Assembly: GCA_964404255.1 (NCBI GenBank)
Contig: CAYOJJ010000010.1
Location: 1-64,000 of the forward strand
Reading direction: 5' to 3'
Source: JAFDZW01 sp964404255
GTDB lineage: Bacteria; Bacteroidota; Ignavibacteria; Palsa-1295
DNA length: 64,000 nucleotides
The notes under the pieces were generated by a model, which was given only the letters and a program-made list of their open reading frames with translations, ran no database searches and was not told where the DNA came from. This document shows, in pieces, positions 43,662 through 52,924 of this stretch (position 1 is the first letter of the stretch; every line of letters starts with the position of its first letter). The translations under genes and the position numbers were made by a program.

Positions 43662-44930
43662 TTATATAATATGTATTTCTCCGGTCATTTTCGGGTGAAG
43701 TGAGCAATAGTATTTGATAATACCTTTCGTTTGCAGTGTAACATCAAACGATTGATCGGTGTCAAGCAGCGGACTCGAAAATTGTTTATCCGTTGCAACG
43801 ACTTGATGAGGGATATCATCTTTATTAAGGAATCGTATAGTTGCTCCTGCTAATACCTCAATAACCTCCGGTGTAAATTTAAAATTATCGATCGTTACCT
43901 GGTGGTCGGCGGAGATCGCTGCATGGTTATCGTCCGATCTCAATACTTCACCAGATGAAGAAACTATCGGACGATCGACAATAGCAATCATAGTATCGCT
44001 GCTCATTCGTGAAATAGTAGTCGTGCCGAGTAAGCTGCGAAGTACATCGTCGGCAACTTTCATTGGCCCCGGGGATTTTGCCGTGCCAGGCTTTGGCTGT
44101 GGAAAGGCTGTTGACATCGCTGTATGAAAGGTAATATTGCCTTCGACTTTCTGCATTACCTGATGAATATGCCCGTTCAGTATCGTAACAGCACCGAAGC
44201 GTTTTAAATACGTGAGTGCCTGCGCAGAATCATCAGTCCCCCATCCCCAATCCGGATAAACGCTCCATAGTGGGATATGAGCAAAAACGACAATCGGTGT
44301 ACTGGAAGATAACTGTTTCAAATCTTTTTCGAGCCATTCAAGCTGCTCGTGGCCCAGTGTTCCCATCCCCCCGGCTTTCAGGTTCATTACATTTACCAAT
44401 CCTATGAAATGAACACCCCTATGATCGAAGCTCTGCCATCCATCACCTTTGGTTTTCTTTCCATAACGGTGGAGAAATTCTTTATTATTGGCCGCAACAT
44501 CATGCTCTCCGGGTGTAAAAAAATGATCCTTGACTTTTAAGATAGAAAGCTCTTGTGCAAGTATATCAAACTGATCTGGCGTTGAAAGGTGAGTAAGATC
44601 GCCGGTATGAAGCAGCAGATCGGGCTGAATGGGAAGAGCGTTAATCATCGTAAGCGAGGAACGAAGTGTTGAGATAACATCTTTATTCGCGTCTTTGCTG
44701 AATCCGATATGCGTGTCGCTGATCTGTACAAAGGTAAAGTCGCCACGATGGTGCTTACTCTTACCGGCAAGCATAGTAGAGAGCGGTTCCGAGCGGAGAA
44801 TACCAGAATTCATAGTCCATACTGCGCCGGTCCCAAGCCAGGCCATGCATTCGAGAAATGAGCGACGGGATAGCCCTCGGGCTTCTTCTGATGATTCTTT
44901 TATCATATCGTTTCGTTCGTTTATAAGCAT
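43662..44930 (-). CDS. Tat-exported metallophosphoesterase fused to a C-terminal cupredoxin domain
   Basis: 422 residues; an internal ATG at codon 9 (44906) is also a possible start. A twin-arginine motif (LSRRSFLECMAW) predicts Tat export. The calcineurin-like phosphoesterase core has QISDTHIGFSK, LLHTGDLTH, FTPGEHDVAAN (His and Asp in place of the usual GNHD), VVFAHIPLW and LNGHIHQVM. The last 85 residues form a plastocyanin-like domain with all four type-1 copper ligands: His in DDIPHQV, Cys in YYCSLHPKM, His and Met in the same segment. A phosphoesterase carrying its own copper domain is uncommon. It diverges from an ECF sigma/anti-sigma pair, which may control it. Substrate unknown. Confidence 0.9.
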   Translation of the reverse strand: MLINERNDMIKESSEEARGLSRRSFLECMAWLGTGAVWTMNSGILRSEPLSTMLAGKSKHHRGDFTFVQISDTHIGFSKDANKDVISTLRSSLTMINALPIQPDLLLHTGDLTHLSTPDQFDILAQELSILKVKDHFFTPGEHDVAANNKEFLHRYGKKTKGDGWQSFDHRGVHFIGLVNVMNLKAGGMGTLGHEQLEWLEKDLKQLSSSTPIVVFAHIPLWSVYPDWGWGTDDSAQALTYLKRFGAVTILNGHIHQVMQKVEGNITFHTAMSTAFPQPKPGTAKSPGPMKVADDVLRSLLGTTTISRMSSDTMIAIVDRPIVSSSGEVLRSDDNHAAISADHQVTIDNFKFTPEVIEVLAGATIRFLNKDDIPHQVVATDKQFSSPLLDTDQSFDVTLQTKGIIKYYCSLHPKMTGEIHII

Positions 44931-45052
44931 AGAGAAGACACGAGGATGCCTATGATATTCCCACCTAATAATAAGAATATGACCTCGGGAATAAAATACA
45001 GAATATGGTGTCTTATCTATTTATAATCAGAGGGAATCAGCAGCAAAACTAA

Positions 45053-45568
45053 GTGAGCAGATCGAACCATGAGGCTTTCGGTGTATTCATTGCGCCGCAT
45101 CTTGATGCGGCATATACTCTTGCGCGCTGGATCGTCAATAACGATGATGAGGCTGCCGATGTATTTCAGGATGCCTGCATGAAAGCCATGAAAGGATTTT
45201 CGGCTTATCGTGGAGGAAGTCCGCGCTCCTGGATGCTGACCATTGTTAGAAATACGGCCTATAATTATTTACGAGACCGAAAAAAGTATCGGGAAATTCC
45301 ATTTGATAGCGAGTACCTTAGCATCGCGGCCGATGAAGAAACTAATCCGGAATCGCGAATGATCCGGCAGGCCGGCATTCAGGAAATACGTGATGCCATC
45401 GAAGCGCTCCCGGCCGAATACCGCGAAACTCTGGTACTTAGAGAAGAAGAAGAATTATCGTATAAAGAGATCGCCGCCATCCAAAATGTACAGATCGGAA
45501 CAGTGATGTCCAGGCTGGCACGTTCGCGAGCATTACTGCGCAATGCATTAATGGAGAGGAAATCATGA
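45053..45568 (+). CDS. ECF-type RNA polymerase sigma factor
   Basis: 171 residues from a GTG start, the length of a group 4 sigma factor. Region 2 includes NDDEAADVFQDACMKAMKGF and the Trp in SPRSWMLTIVRNTAYNYLRD. Region 4 includes LPAEYRETLVLREEEELSYK and EIAAIQNVQIGTVMSRLARS. It has only these two domains. The stop codon overlaps the anti-sigma start (ATGA at 45565-45568), so the pair is translationally coupled. It probably answers an envelope or redox signal sensed by its anti-sigma factor; which one is not visible. Confidence 0.95.
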   Translation: MSRSNHEAFGVFIAPHLDAAYTLARWIVNNDDEAADVFQDACMKAMKGFSAYRGGSPRSWMLTIVRNTAYNYLRDRKKYREIPFDSEYLSIAADEETNPESRMIRQAGIQEIRDAIEALPAEYRETLVLREEEELSYKEIAAIQNVQIGTVMSRLARSRALLRNALMERKS

Positions 45569-46311
45569 TCCACCAGGAAGCACAAGCGCTTATCGAAGCC
45601 TATATTGATAATGAACTCGGCACGGAGACATCTATTGCTCTGCTGGAGCATGTATCTTCCTGCGCCGTATGCAATACAAGGCTAAAAGAATCGCTGGTAA
45701 TGAAGGAACAGCTTTCTCGCAGTAAGGCGCTTCATTATAACCTACCCGATCACTTAAAGAGCCGTGTACTATCCTCTGCTTCTACAAAACCGATAGAACC
45801 TCTTTGGAAGATGCCGCTCTTTGGCTGGAGCGCTTCCATTGCTACCTCTCTTGCTATTGGAGTTCTTGCCGGAATATTTCTTTTTACTCATCCACAAGCT
45901 TCGGTCAGTGATACCGATGAGCTTATCTGGGATCATATCCATGCACTCAAAAGCAGCCATCTAATCGACGTTGCTTCCAGCGATAAGCATACCGTAAAAC
46001 CCTGGTTTGCGGGCAAGACAGATTTTTCTCCCGTTGTTATTGATCTTGCCGCCTACGGTTTCCCCTTGCTCGGTGCACGAGCCCAACACCTCGGTGATAA
46101 GGATATTGCCGCACTCGTGTATTCCAATGGGAAACATTATATAGGACTATATGAAGAGGTTGGGGATTCAAAGAAAGAAGACAAGCCGCATACATTTCGT
46201 GGCTATAACACGATCTCATTTACCGTTGGAGAGATAGAATACACTGCCGTTTCAGATGCAACCGCTGAAGAACTGCAAAAATTTAAAACGACATTCCTCA
46301 ATGAGAAATAG
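45565..46311 (+). CDS. Anti-sigma factor with zf-HC2 domain and one membrane helix
   Basis: 248 residues. The N-terminal zinc-binding anti-sigma motif H-x3-C-x2-C is H29, C33 and C36 in EHVSSCAVC. One membrane helix follows near residues 88-110 (SIATSLAIGVLAGIFLF), so the C-terminal 135 residues are periplasmic. The gene overlaps the sigma gene by 4 bp. It would hold the sigma factor at the membrane until a signal releases it. Confidence 0.92.
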   Translation: MIHQEAQALIEAYIDNELGTETSIALLEHVSSCAVCNTRLKESLVMKEQLSRSKALHYNLPDHLKSRVLSSASTKPIEPLWKMPLFGWSASIATSLAIGVLAGIFLFTHPQASVSDTDELIWDHIHALKSSHLIDVASSDKHTVKPWFAGKTDFSPVVIDLAAYGFPLLGARAQHLGDKDIAALVYSNGKHYIGLYEEVGDSKKEDKPHTFRGYNTISFTVGEIEYTAVSDATAEELQKFKTTFLNEK

Positions 46312-46388
46312 AATTTTGAATTGTAGAATATGTTCCGTGAACATGAACCGGCAGTCTCCTATATATACCGTCGCTAATTTGAAAAGCA

Positions 46389-46419
46389 AGCAGCAATCTT
46401 AGTACGGCTGCTATCTTTT
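46389..46419 (+). terminator. Weak hairpin terminator after anti-sigma gene
   Basis: AGCAGC (46389-46394) and GCTGCT (46407-46412) form a 6-bp stem followed by ATCTTTT. It lies 78 bp after the stop. Nothing else is seen in the 46312-46487 gap. Confidence 0.4.
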
Positions 46420-46487
46420 ATTAAAGGGTTTGTTTCCTTAGTTATAAGTTCACATCGGACTATTGACCTTTAAGGCCGACCTACAAC

Positions 46488-47633
46488 TTATTTCATTAAA
46501 ATAACTTTCTGATTTATTTCAAACGGCTTCCCTTCATTTGAAATACCTTTCGCCTCAATAGTATAAACTCCATTTGGCAACTGTGTTGAGGCGTCCGCAT
46601 TCCCCAACCAATTCCAACTTATACCTGAGTTTTCCGCGACTCGGGTTCCAAGAGCATTATAAATAGAGATACTTCCAAGAGCAGCACGTTCGATCGTTAT
46701 CTCTGTGTTATAGATAATCGGATTATTACTAATCTTGATCACCGGTATCTCTTCCTGCCTCGAATGTATAGAGGCGGTATTATCTGTCTTTGGTGGAAAA
46801 CCTTTATAATTGGCAGCGGAGAGAGGATACGTGATATCGGTTATTACTACCGCAAGATCATTATATATAGTGTCGAATTGTGTCGAATCCCCGGGATGTG
46901 GTACGAGCCAACCGACAGTATCTGCAATAGTACTATAAGAAAAATTAATCGTGCATGAATCGTTCTTCTGCAGCACAATAGGGTATTGAGTAGAACCGGT
47001 AATAGTGAAGTGGCTGCCTTTTGGTACAAATATGGATTGTATCTGAACCGTTGAATCCTGACGATTTACGTAGGTACAACTCTTTATTGGCGAATAATAG
47101 GGAGTAAAATTATCAGTACCTATAGAATCGAGTTTCAGAAGATTATTCCAGGTAACCTGATCCCGATATACGGTGATTTGTGTTTCTGTAGTTGGTTCGC
47201 CAGAAAAGTATACGAGGCCATGTAATTCCTCGTACCAAATTTTGCTACTATTCTTGTTCGAATGTACTTCGACATACCATATTCCCTTCGTTTTACTGCC
47301 GATTGCCGGGTATGCCGTAAAATCAGCATTAAAATAAACGATCGCTCGTATCGAATCATGAGGAGGAATCGATGCAGCGAGACTATTCCCAATGAAAATA
47401 TACCAATCCACTGAAGAGCCTAAAGAAAGATTGTAAGTCAGGGTATCCTCTGTTGGATTGTGTATCCATACATTATCCAATGCAAGTGCGGAATAGGGGC
47501 ACATCACTCCGGCATCGATAGTATCTATACCCGTTGCCGAAGGCAGCGTTAAATGAAAGGCTTTGTGTTGGGCCAACCCCATTATAGGTAAGGAGATAAG
47601 CCCCAGCAGCAAAAAAGAATATAGTGTTTTCAT
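46488..47633 (-). CDS. Secreted protein with type IX secretion C-terminal domain
   Basis: 381 residues. An N-terminal signal peptide (YSFLLLGLISLPIMGLAQ) is followed by a beta-rich body of unknown family and a Por/T9SS type A sorting domain at about 300-381. The latter contains ISNNPIIYNTEITIERAA, SISIYNALGTRVAE, LPNGVYTIEA and the ending NQKVILMK. Such proteins cross the outer membrane through the type IX system and are cut from, or attached via, this domain. The middle part carries paired beta stretches typical of adhesin or enzyme-accessory proteins. It is separated by 255 bp from the upstream kelch protein on the same strand. Confidence 0.86.
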   Translation of the reverse strand: MKTLYSFLLLGLISLPIMGLAQHKAFHLTLPSATGIDTIDAGVMCPYSALALDNVWIHNPTEDTLTYNLSLGSSVDWYIFIGNSLAASIPPHDSIRAIVYFNADFTAYPAIGSKTKGIWYVEVHSNKNSSKIWYEELHGLVYFSGEPTTETQITVYRDQVTWNNLLKLDSIGTDNFTPYYSPIKSCTYVNRQDSTVQIQSIFVPKGSHFTITGSTQYPIVLQKNDSCTINFSYSTIADTVGWLVPHPGDSTQFDTIYNDLAVVITDITYPLSAANYKGFPPKTDNTASIHSRQEEIPVIKISNNPIIYNTEITIERAALGSISIYNALGTRVAENSGISWNWLGNADASTQLPNGVYTIEAKGISNEGKPFEINQKVILMK

Positions 47634-47756
47634 AGTTCGTTACCATTGTATTTCTTGTCTTAAACAACTTCACCTTTTTTACTCTGTTACAGAAGCAACA
47701 GTAATTGAATGTTATTTATTGAGTAGTATCCGGAACAACTGATTTTTGAAGCAAAT

Positions 47757-47823
47757 AAAAAACCTGTCAGCAAAGAACAGATGCAACCTCTCTGAGAGCA
47801 AATGAATCTTCCTAACAGGTTTT
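47757..47823 (-). terminator. Long-loop hairpin between the two T9SS cargo genes
   Basis: AAAACCTGT (ending 47767) pairs with ACAGGTTTT (from 47815), with an internal CTCT/AGAG hairpin in the loop. On the minus strand a T-rich tail follows, so this likely terminates the kelch protein message. Confidence 0.6.
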
Positions 47824-47888
47824 ATTTTCGGACTATATACCGAATTTGGAGTACAACTCTTTTTAATTCCCTCTTATTACCTCCTTTC

Positions 47889-49808
47889 TTATTCGCTTTT
47901 AATTAATGGTATAGAGATAAGCTGCCCTGCCGTAGTTGCAATAACCCAATACTTTCCGGGAGATAAATGCTCTGCATTTACATCAATTGTGTGCCTGCCC
48001 GGAACATAGGTTACTCTTCCTAAAGGAATTATGGTCTTACCAAGCTCATCTATAATTCTGATCTCCAGCTCTTTCGAAGTATAATTATTATTGGTGATAT
48101 CAACAGAAAGATTTGCCAGGAAAGGATTTGGAGATGCAGTGAGTGCTATTGCCATGGGTTTAGTATTATCTATAGCTACGTCATCAGTATTCGAGCCTTC
48201 ACCTTGAAGGACTACCTTCGTTGTATGTGATGCATCACCCTCAGCATTCGAGGTAATGATAAGAGTATCATTATAGTGTTGCGCAGCGATCGGCTTGAAG
48301 GTGATGGTAAATTTCTGACTCTTACCTGCAGCAATTGAAAGTGGAAATGTTGGAGCATTCTTTAAGGCGAACACACCTCCAACAGCCGAAAATAGGATAT
48401 TAGAAATCTCCACTGCGACATTCGCCCCTGCCGTTATAGTGAGTATCGAATCAATGGCGGTACCCGTTTTAATAGTCCCAAACCCAATGCTCATGCTGCT
48501 TAGAGAAAGGTGGGGGGTGAGCGAAATGGCACTGCCCTGCAACTGAATACTGGTGGAGTGGGCAGCCTCCAAACCGGCATTTGAAGTAATTTCTACTTTC
48601 GCTGTTGCCATCCCCGTATCGATCGGTTTGAATGATACCGTAAGAACCAAATCCTTCCCTGCTTCTAAACTGAAAGGCATCGCGGGTACATTTTTAATTG
48701 AAAAGGAAGCCTTGCTAAGACCGGAAATAGTAATATTGCTAATCATAAGAGCGGTATCGGCTCCGGCATGAATGGTAATAGTACTATCGGCAGAAGAAGA
48801 AGTACTTATCTGACCAAAATTAATTTCTTGTACGCTTGTAGAAATGTTGGGTACACTGGCATGGTATGGTAAGCTAAGCTCCCACCAATCATCTAATTCT
48901 TTCGATCCAATATCCCAGCCGGCACCAAGATATACCTTATTTCCAACGACAGAAGCAACAGCATATGCTCTTCCGGTTTTCGGGGGAAATTCCGTCAGTA
49001 ATTGCCAGGTATCTTTCGAGGGATCATAGCTGTAAAAATTATCGTATCCTGTGGTAAAACCCGTTTCTCCAAATCCAATGTAGCCAAGGTTTCCATAAGA
49101 AAATCCCGATGCGGCAACACGGGTATTTCCCGGATATGATTTTTTCTTTGTCCAGATATCATTCACGGGATCGTACTGAACGACGATATGATATTCAGTA
49201 GTAAGGTTATCCCCTCCGATAAAATATCCATATCCGCCGACCGCAAATGTCGCTACCGCAGCAACACCAGGGTAGGCTCCTCCACCGGCATCCGCCTTTT
49301 GAGTCCAGGTATTAGTGGAAGGTGAATACTCATAAAAGTCATTGTAATATACTCCAAAGCGATCGGTACCGCCTCCGACATAGCCCTTTGAATTAATGAC
49401 AAAGGAGCCTGCCTGTATTCTGCCACCTCCAGGATAGTTGGCTTTCTGGCTCCAGCTATTTGCTACCGGGTCATATTGCCAAAAATCGCTAAGCATCGTA
49501 CCGGCTCCATCGATACCCAACCCAACATAGCCCATTCCATCGATAGCAAATGCCGTCAAATAGGTTCTATTAGTAGCGGCCCCGGGTAAATCTGCCTTTT
49601 TGGTCCAGACATCGGTTTTGGGATCGTACTGATAAAAACTTTTATCTTTACCTGAAGCAAAATAAATTTTGGAATCAATGACGAACGTGCCACCACCTTC
49701 ATTACCGGGGAATGGACAGGAAGTTTTTTGAGTCCAGGTTTGTCCATATATTCCGAGCGGCAATAATAATCCGGCAGCAAAAAGAAAATATAAAAGAAGC
49801 GTTTTCAT
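47889..49808 (-). CDS. Kelch-repeat secreted protein with HYDIN-like domains and T9SS C-terminal domain
   Basis: 639 residues. A signal peptide (LLYFLFAAGLLLPLGIYG) is followed by about six kelch-type beta-propeller blades at 25-310, each with YDP...W...P and GYVGLG- or GYFIGG-like motifs (for example NDFYEYSPSTNTWTQKADA). Two Ig-like domains at about 320-535 show paired INFGQISTSSSADSTITIHA- and SIGFGTIKTGTAIDSILTI-type starts, as in choice-of-anchor D/HYDIN domains. The T9SS sorting domain occupies about 555-639, with SPGKYWVIATTAGQLISIP. It is probably a cell-surface or released binding protein. It lies on the same strand as the second T9SS cargo gene. Confidence 0.9.
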   Translation of the reverse strand: MKTLLLYFLFAAGLLLPLGIYGQTWTQKTSCPFPGNEGGGTFVIDSKIYFASGKDKSFYQYDPKTDVWTKKADLPGAATNRTYLTAFAIDGMGYVGLGIDGAGTMLSDFWQYDPVANSWSQKANYPGGGRIQAGSFVINSKGYVGGGTDRFGVYYNDFYEYSPSTNTWTQKADAGGGAYPGVAAVATFAVGGYGYFIGGDNLTTEYHIVVQYDPVNDIWTKKKSYPGNTRVAASGFSYGNLGYIGFGETGFTTGYDNFYSYDPSKDTWQLLTEFPPKTGRAYAVASVVGNKVYLGAGWDIGSKELDDWWELSLPYHASVPNISTSVQEINFGQISTSSSADSTITIHAGADTALMISNITISGLSKASFSIKNVPAMPFSLEAGKDLVLTVSFKPIDTGMATAKVEITSNAGLEAAHSTSIQLQGSAISLTPHLSLSSMSIGFGTIKTGTAIDSILTITAGANVAVEISNILFSAVGGVFALKNAPTFPLSIAAGKSQKFTITFKPIAAQHYNDTLIITSNAEGDASHTTKVVLQGEGSNTDDVAIDNTKPMAIALTASPNPFLANLSVDITNNNYTSKELEIRIIDELGKTIIPLGRVTYVPGRHTIDVNAEHLSPGKYWVIATTAGQLISIPLIKSE

Positions 49809-50071
49809 AAGTAATCAATTAAAATTATATTCCATGTCAAGAACTATTGACTTCAGATGAGGTTACATTCTGCAGATGGACAAAAACTGTAGCAATTGTA
49901 GGATTCTGAGCTATGATTATTTATTATATAATAAGCTCGTATGAAGTGTGTATCTTGGAGTTGCTCGGGCGCTGAATACCGCTATTGTAGCATTTAGAAT
50001 CTTAAAATAATTGCTTCCTATGGTTCTTGTATGTGTTATTTGTAAATAGAAGTACTAAGAAAGAAACTCAC

Positions 50072-51616
50072 ATGGCCAAAAGCGATCCGCTCTTTGCATT
50101 GATCCATTCCTTGAGCAATTCTGAAAAACGTTATTTTAAGGTCGATACTCAATTTACCAAACGAGAGAAAAAATATTTATTGCTTTTTGATGCCATCGCA
50201 GCTCAGAAAGAATACAATGAATCGCTCTTGCGCCAATCGTTAAAAGGCGAGCGATTCCTGAACGAGCTGCATGTGGCAAAAAAGTATCTTTTCGATCTGA
50301 TCCTTAAGAGCCTTGGAAAATATTTTGGAAACCGGCCCTACCAAACAGTATTACAGCATATGAAGGAGATCGATATTTTATCCAGAAAAGGTCTCCATAC
50401 CCTTGCTCTTAAAAGGATCGAGAAAGTAAAGCGATACTCACAGCAATATCAGTTTCTTCCTTTATGGCTGCAGGTAGTCCAAAAAGAGCAGATCTTATAT
50501 AGCAGCTCGATCGTCAGAGTCGCTCAGGCAGCCACTCTTAAGAAGGAAGTCGAATATTTACTGGACCAGATTACCAGAAAGTCCATTTATGACAGCATCT
50601 CCTATGCAAGTCTTGATGCATTGTATGTTACTTCCTCAAAAAAAGCCGAAATAGTGCAAATTGGAAAGAAGATAGCGTTGCTGCAAAAGAACTTTAAGCG
50701 CCAAAAGAACGGCGTGTTAATCACGGTAGCCTTTAATAGAATGAATTTTAATTATTACCTACTGCTGAACCAGCCCCAAAAAGCCTTGCCTTATATTGTA
50801 TCGACTCTTAATATTTTAGACGAGAATCAACATATTGTCCGGGAGGGATATTTAAACCAGGCAACAGTGCTCCATGATTATTTTATGTGCTTATATGTGC
50901 TATCGTTTAAGCCAGCCAAAGAATTTTTTGATCTTTCTTTTTTACGGGCATTTATTCGAAAAGTAGAGGCTGCCGCGCGGCTATATACCGATGAAGACCG
51001 ACAGGTGAGGTTGATGAATAGTATAATGAGCATCGAATCTTCATGGACAATATTTATGGGAGAATATTCCTTAGGACTTAAATTATTACTTGAATCAAGG
51101 AGGAAATTTAACCAGATAAGATCGCAAACCTCGCCGTATGTAGAATCTGCCTACAATTATTATTTTATGCGCCTCTATTTTGGCCTTGGGGAATACTCCT
51201 CCGCTCTTGAATGGGGCAATAAGCTTCTCTCCTCCGAGCCAATAAAGAAGAACAGGCCAATAATGATCTTTACAAGAATAGTAATGCTTGTAACCTTTTT
51301 TGAATTAGGCGATTATTCTTATGTGCAGCAACAATTGAAAACTATAAGCCGATATATTAATAGAGAGCGATATTTTCCCCACTATCAATCTTTAGTCTTG
51401 CAGTCTTTAAAAGTATTAAGTGCTAATAAAAAGAATAACAGCGACACGATAACCTTGCAGGCATTATTGAAGAAATTCCGCGATCTCCGTAATAGCAACA
51501 TAGAATCGGCAAGTTTTCTCGAATTTGAATTCGATTGGTGGCTGGAATCGAAAATCACTAATACAAGCTTTGCTGAAGTAGTCAAAAAGCACCGCGCCCT
51601 TGAAGCTAAGGGGTAA
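50072..51616 (+). CDS. Alpha-helical repeat protein of unknown function
   Basis: 514 residues from the ATG at 50072; a longer frame starts at a TTG (50027) in the leader. No named family is recognised. The N-terminus (FALIHSLSNSEKRYFKVDTQ) and the next 130 residues contain conserved-looking K/R-rich helices. The rest is an alpha-solenoid without catalytic motifs, with TPR-like helix pairs such as YYFMRLYFGLGEYSSALEW. It has no signal peptide or membrane segment. It has its own promoter region and convergent orientation with the phosphatase gene. I cannot assign a role. Confidence 0.82.
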   Translation: MAKSDPLFALIHSLSNSEKRYFKVDTQFTKREKKYLLLFDAIAAQKEYNESLLRQSLKGERFLNELHVAKKYLFDLILKSLGKYFGNRPYQTVLQHMKEIDILSRKGLHTLALKRIEKVKRYSQQYQFLPLWLQVVQKEQILYSSSIVRVAQAATLKKEVEYLLDQITRKSIYDSISYASLDALYVTSSKKAEIVQIGKKIALLQKNFKRQKNGVLITVAFNRMNFNYYLLLNQPQKALPYIVSTLNILDENQHIVREGYLNQATVLHDYFMCLYVLSFKPAKEFFDLSFLRAFIRKVEAAARLYTDEDRQVRLMNSIMSIESSWTIFMGEYSLGLKLLLESRRKFNQIRSQTSPYVESAYNYYFMRLYFGLGEYSSALEWGNKLLSSEPIKKNRPIMIFTRIVMLVTFFELGDYSYVQQQLKTISRYINRERYFPHYQSLVLQSLKVLSANKKNNSDTITLQALLKKFRDLRNSNIESASFLEFEFDWWLESKITNTSFAEVVKKHRALEAKG

Positions 51617-51631
51617 TTCTAATAGGAAATA

Positions 51632-52567
51632 CTAAGGCTTTAACACCGACTCATTAATCTCACGGCCTGAACTGCTAATGAAAGTAGCGGTGGTGTTAGT
51701 CCCTGATATTTTAAGATCCAAGAAGCCACCTTCGACAGCGCTAAAGAGCGCATCCGTCGAACGTAGCGAATCTTTGGCTTGCGAGCCGCCGCCGGAGACA
51801 TAAAAATCCATACCTTCTTTATGGAAGTGTTGCAGGTCATGATTATGGCCGGCAAGATAGGCTTGCACATGATGCCGCTTCAGGATCGGAAGCAGTGCCG
51901 CGATTAATTCAGGCTGGTCTCCGTCATAGCCCGAAGCAGAGTAGATCGGATGATGCCCCGCAACAAATTTCCATTTCGATTTGCAGGCCCCAAGCGCCGA
52001 ATCGAGCCAGTGTAATTGGCGATCGGTATGTTGTGAAAGTACATGATATTTTGTATCGCGCTTTTGGTAAGCTTCAATGAACGGAGATGTATCGATGATA
52101 AAAAAGCTGATGGTAGCACCGGAGGAAGAAGTAACATCTTTCTGAAAATACCTCGCGGGCATATTCCATCGTTTACTTATAGAAGTATAAGCTATCTCCG
52201 CATCGGGGCTCGTGAGATGAATATAATCATGGTTGCCAAGCGAAACCAGCCAGGGTATCTGCAGCGAAGTATCGGAATAAATGCGCTCGAACGAGGTCTG
52301 CCACTGGGAATCGGTGACTGTGGTTACGCCATCTTCATAAAAGTTATCGCCGGTCGTGATCACCATATCTACTGGTTGTTTCTTTGCAACAGCTATCATT
52401 TGATCCCGGACCGGAAGCTGCAGTTCGCGTCCTTCTCTGCCCCAATCCCCAAGTACTATAACATGAAACGGGCGCTGCTGCGCGCGAAACGGCAGACACC
52501 AGCAACTTACTATAAGAACCGGTAGCAGACAGGTTCTTAAAAAAGCCGATCGTAATGATATATGCAT
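51632..52567 (-). CDS. Secreted purple-acid-phosphatase-like metallophosphoesterase
   Basis: 311 residues. The signal peptide (LRTCLLPVLIVSCWCLPFRA) is followed by the five metallophosphoesterase blocks: VLGDWGREG, ITTGDNFYEDGV, SLGNHDYIH, FVAGHHPIYSASG and AGHNHDLQHFH. The order, spacing and GDNFYE are like tartrate-resistant acid phosphatase (ACP5-type) with a di-metal centre. A Trp-rich loop (KRWNMPARYFQKDV) lies between the third and fourth blocks. The enzyme probably hydrolyses phosphate esters outside the cytoplasm. It diverges from the contractile injection operon. Confidence 0.92.
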   Translation of the reverse strand: MHISLRSAFLRTCLLPVLIVSCWCLPFRAQQRPFHVIVLGDWGREGRELQLPVRDQMIAVAKKQPVDMVITTGDNFYEDGVTTVTDSQWQTSFERIYSDTSLQIPWLVSLGNHDYIHLTSPDAEIAYTSISKRWNMPARYFQKDVTSSSGATISFFIIDTSPFIEAYQKRDTKYHVLSQHTDRQLHWLDSALGACKSKWKFVAGHHPIYSASGYDGDQPELIAALLPILKRHHVQAYLAGHNHDLQHFHKEGMDFYVSGGGSQAKDSLRSTDALFSAVEGGFLDLKISGTNTTATFISSSGREINESVLKP

Positions 52568-52798
52568 AGAGACTGCGAAGAAGTATAAGCTATCAACTTA
52601 GAGCCTGTTATCAGGTTTTTGACCCGGTATTAAGTTTCTATCTTCGTATTATACAATAGTTAAATTTTATCTTGTATATACATAGATATTTCTCCGGTTT
52701 TTTGTCGCCATTTCCTCCCACTTTAATGCTTCCTTAATGCCATTTCATTGAGAAAGAAAACTCTTTCAAATGAGTTTTTTTCCTAAAGAAGGGCTGCC
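52568..52798. other. Divergent intergenic region upstream of the injection operon leader
   Basis: No coding sequence is seen. The stretch is AT-rich and lies between the phosphatase start and the TAATTTTG box, so it probably holds the phosphatase promoter. I see no clear repeat. Confidence 0.5.
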
Positions 52799-52806
52799 TA
52801 ATTTTG
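52799..52806 (+). promoter_or_regulatory. Bacteroidota-type -7 box for the injection-system operon
   Basis: TAATTTTG, matching TAnnTTTG, lies 118 bp before the first start codon at 52925. Transcription would start near 52812 and include the structured leader. Confidence 0.55.
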
Positions 52807-52810
52807 CACA

Positions 52811-52922
52811 CTCTTTAGCAACAAGCACAACGTTCCATCGTCATCCATGTGACGACTAAAGAGACATCGTTCATTCATATCCTGACATTGGGCCACGGTA
52901 TTGTGGCCCAATATTATTTTTT
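52811..52922 (+). promoter_or_regulatory. Structured leader with terminator-like hairpin upstream of eCIS genes
   Basis: Two hairpins can be read. The first has outer stem CTCTTTAG (52811-52818) with CTAAAGAG (52856-52863) and inner stem TCGTCA (52838-52843) with TGACGA (52850-52855). The second is a 10-bp perfect stem ATTGGGCCAC (52887-52896) with GTGGCCCAAT (52903-52912), followed by ATTATTTTTT. The second has the shape of an intrinsic terminator and ends 2-3 bp before the ATG at 52925. This arrangement suggests attenuation or a leader-derived small RNA controlling the operon. No Shine-Dalgarno is left after the T-run. Confidence 0.6.
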
Positions 52923-52924
52923 AG

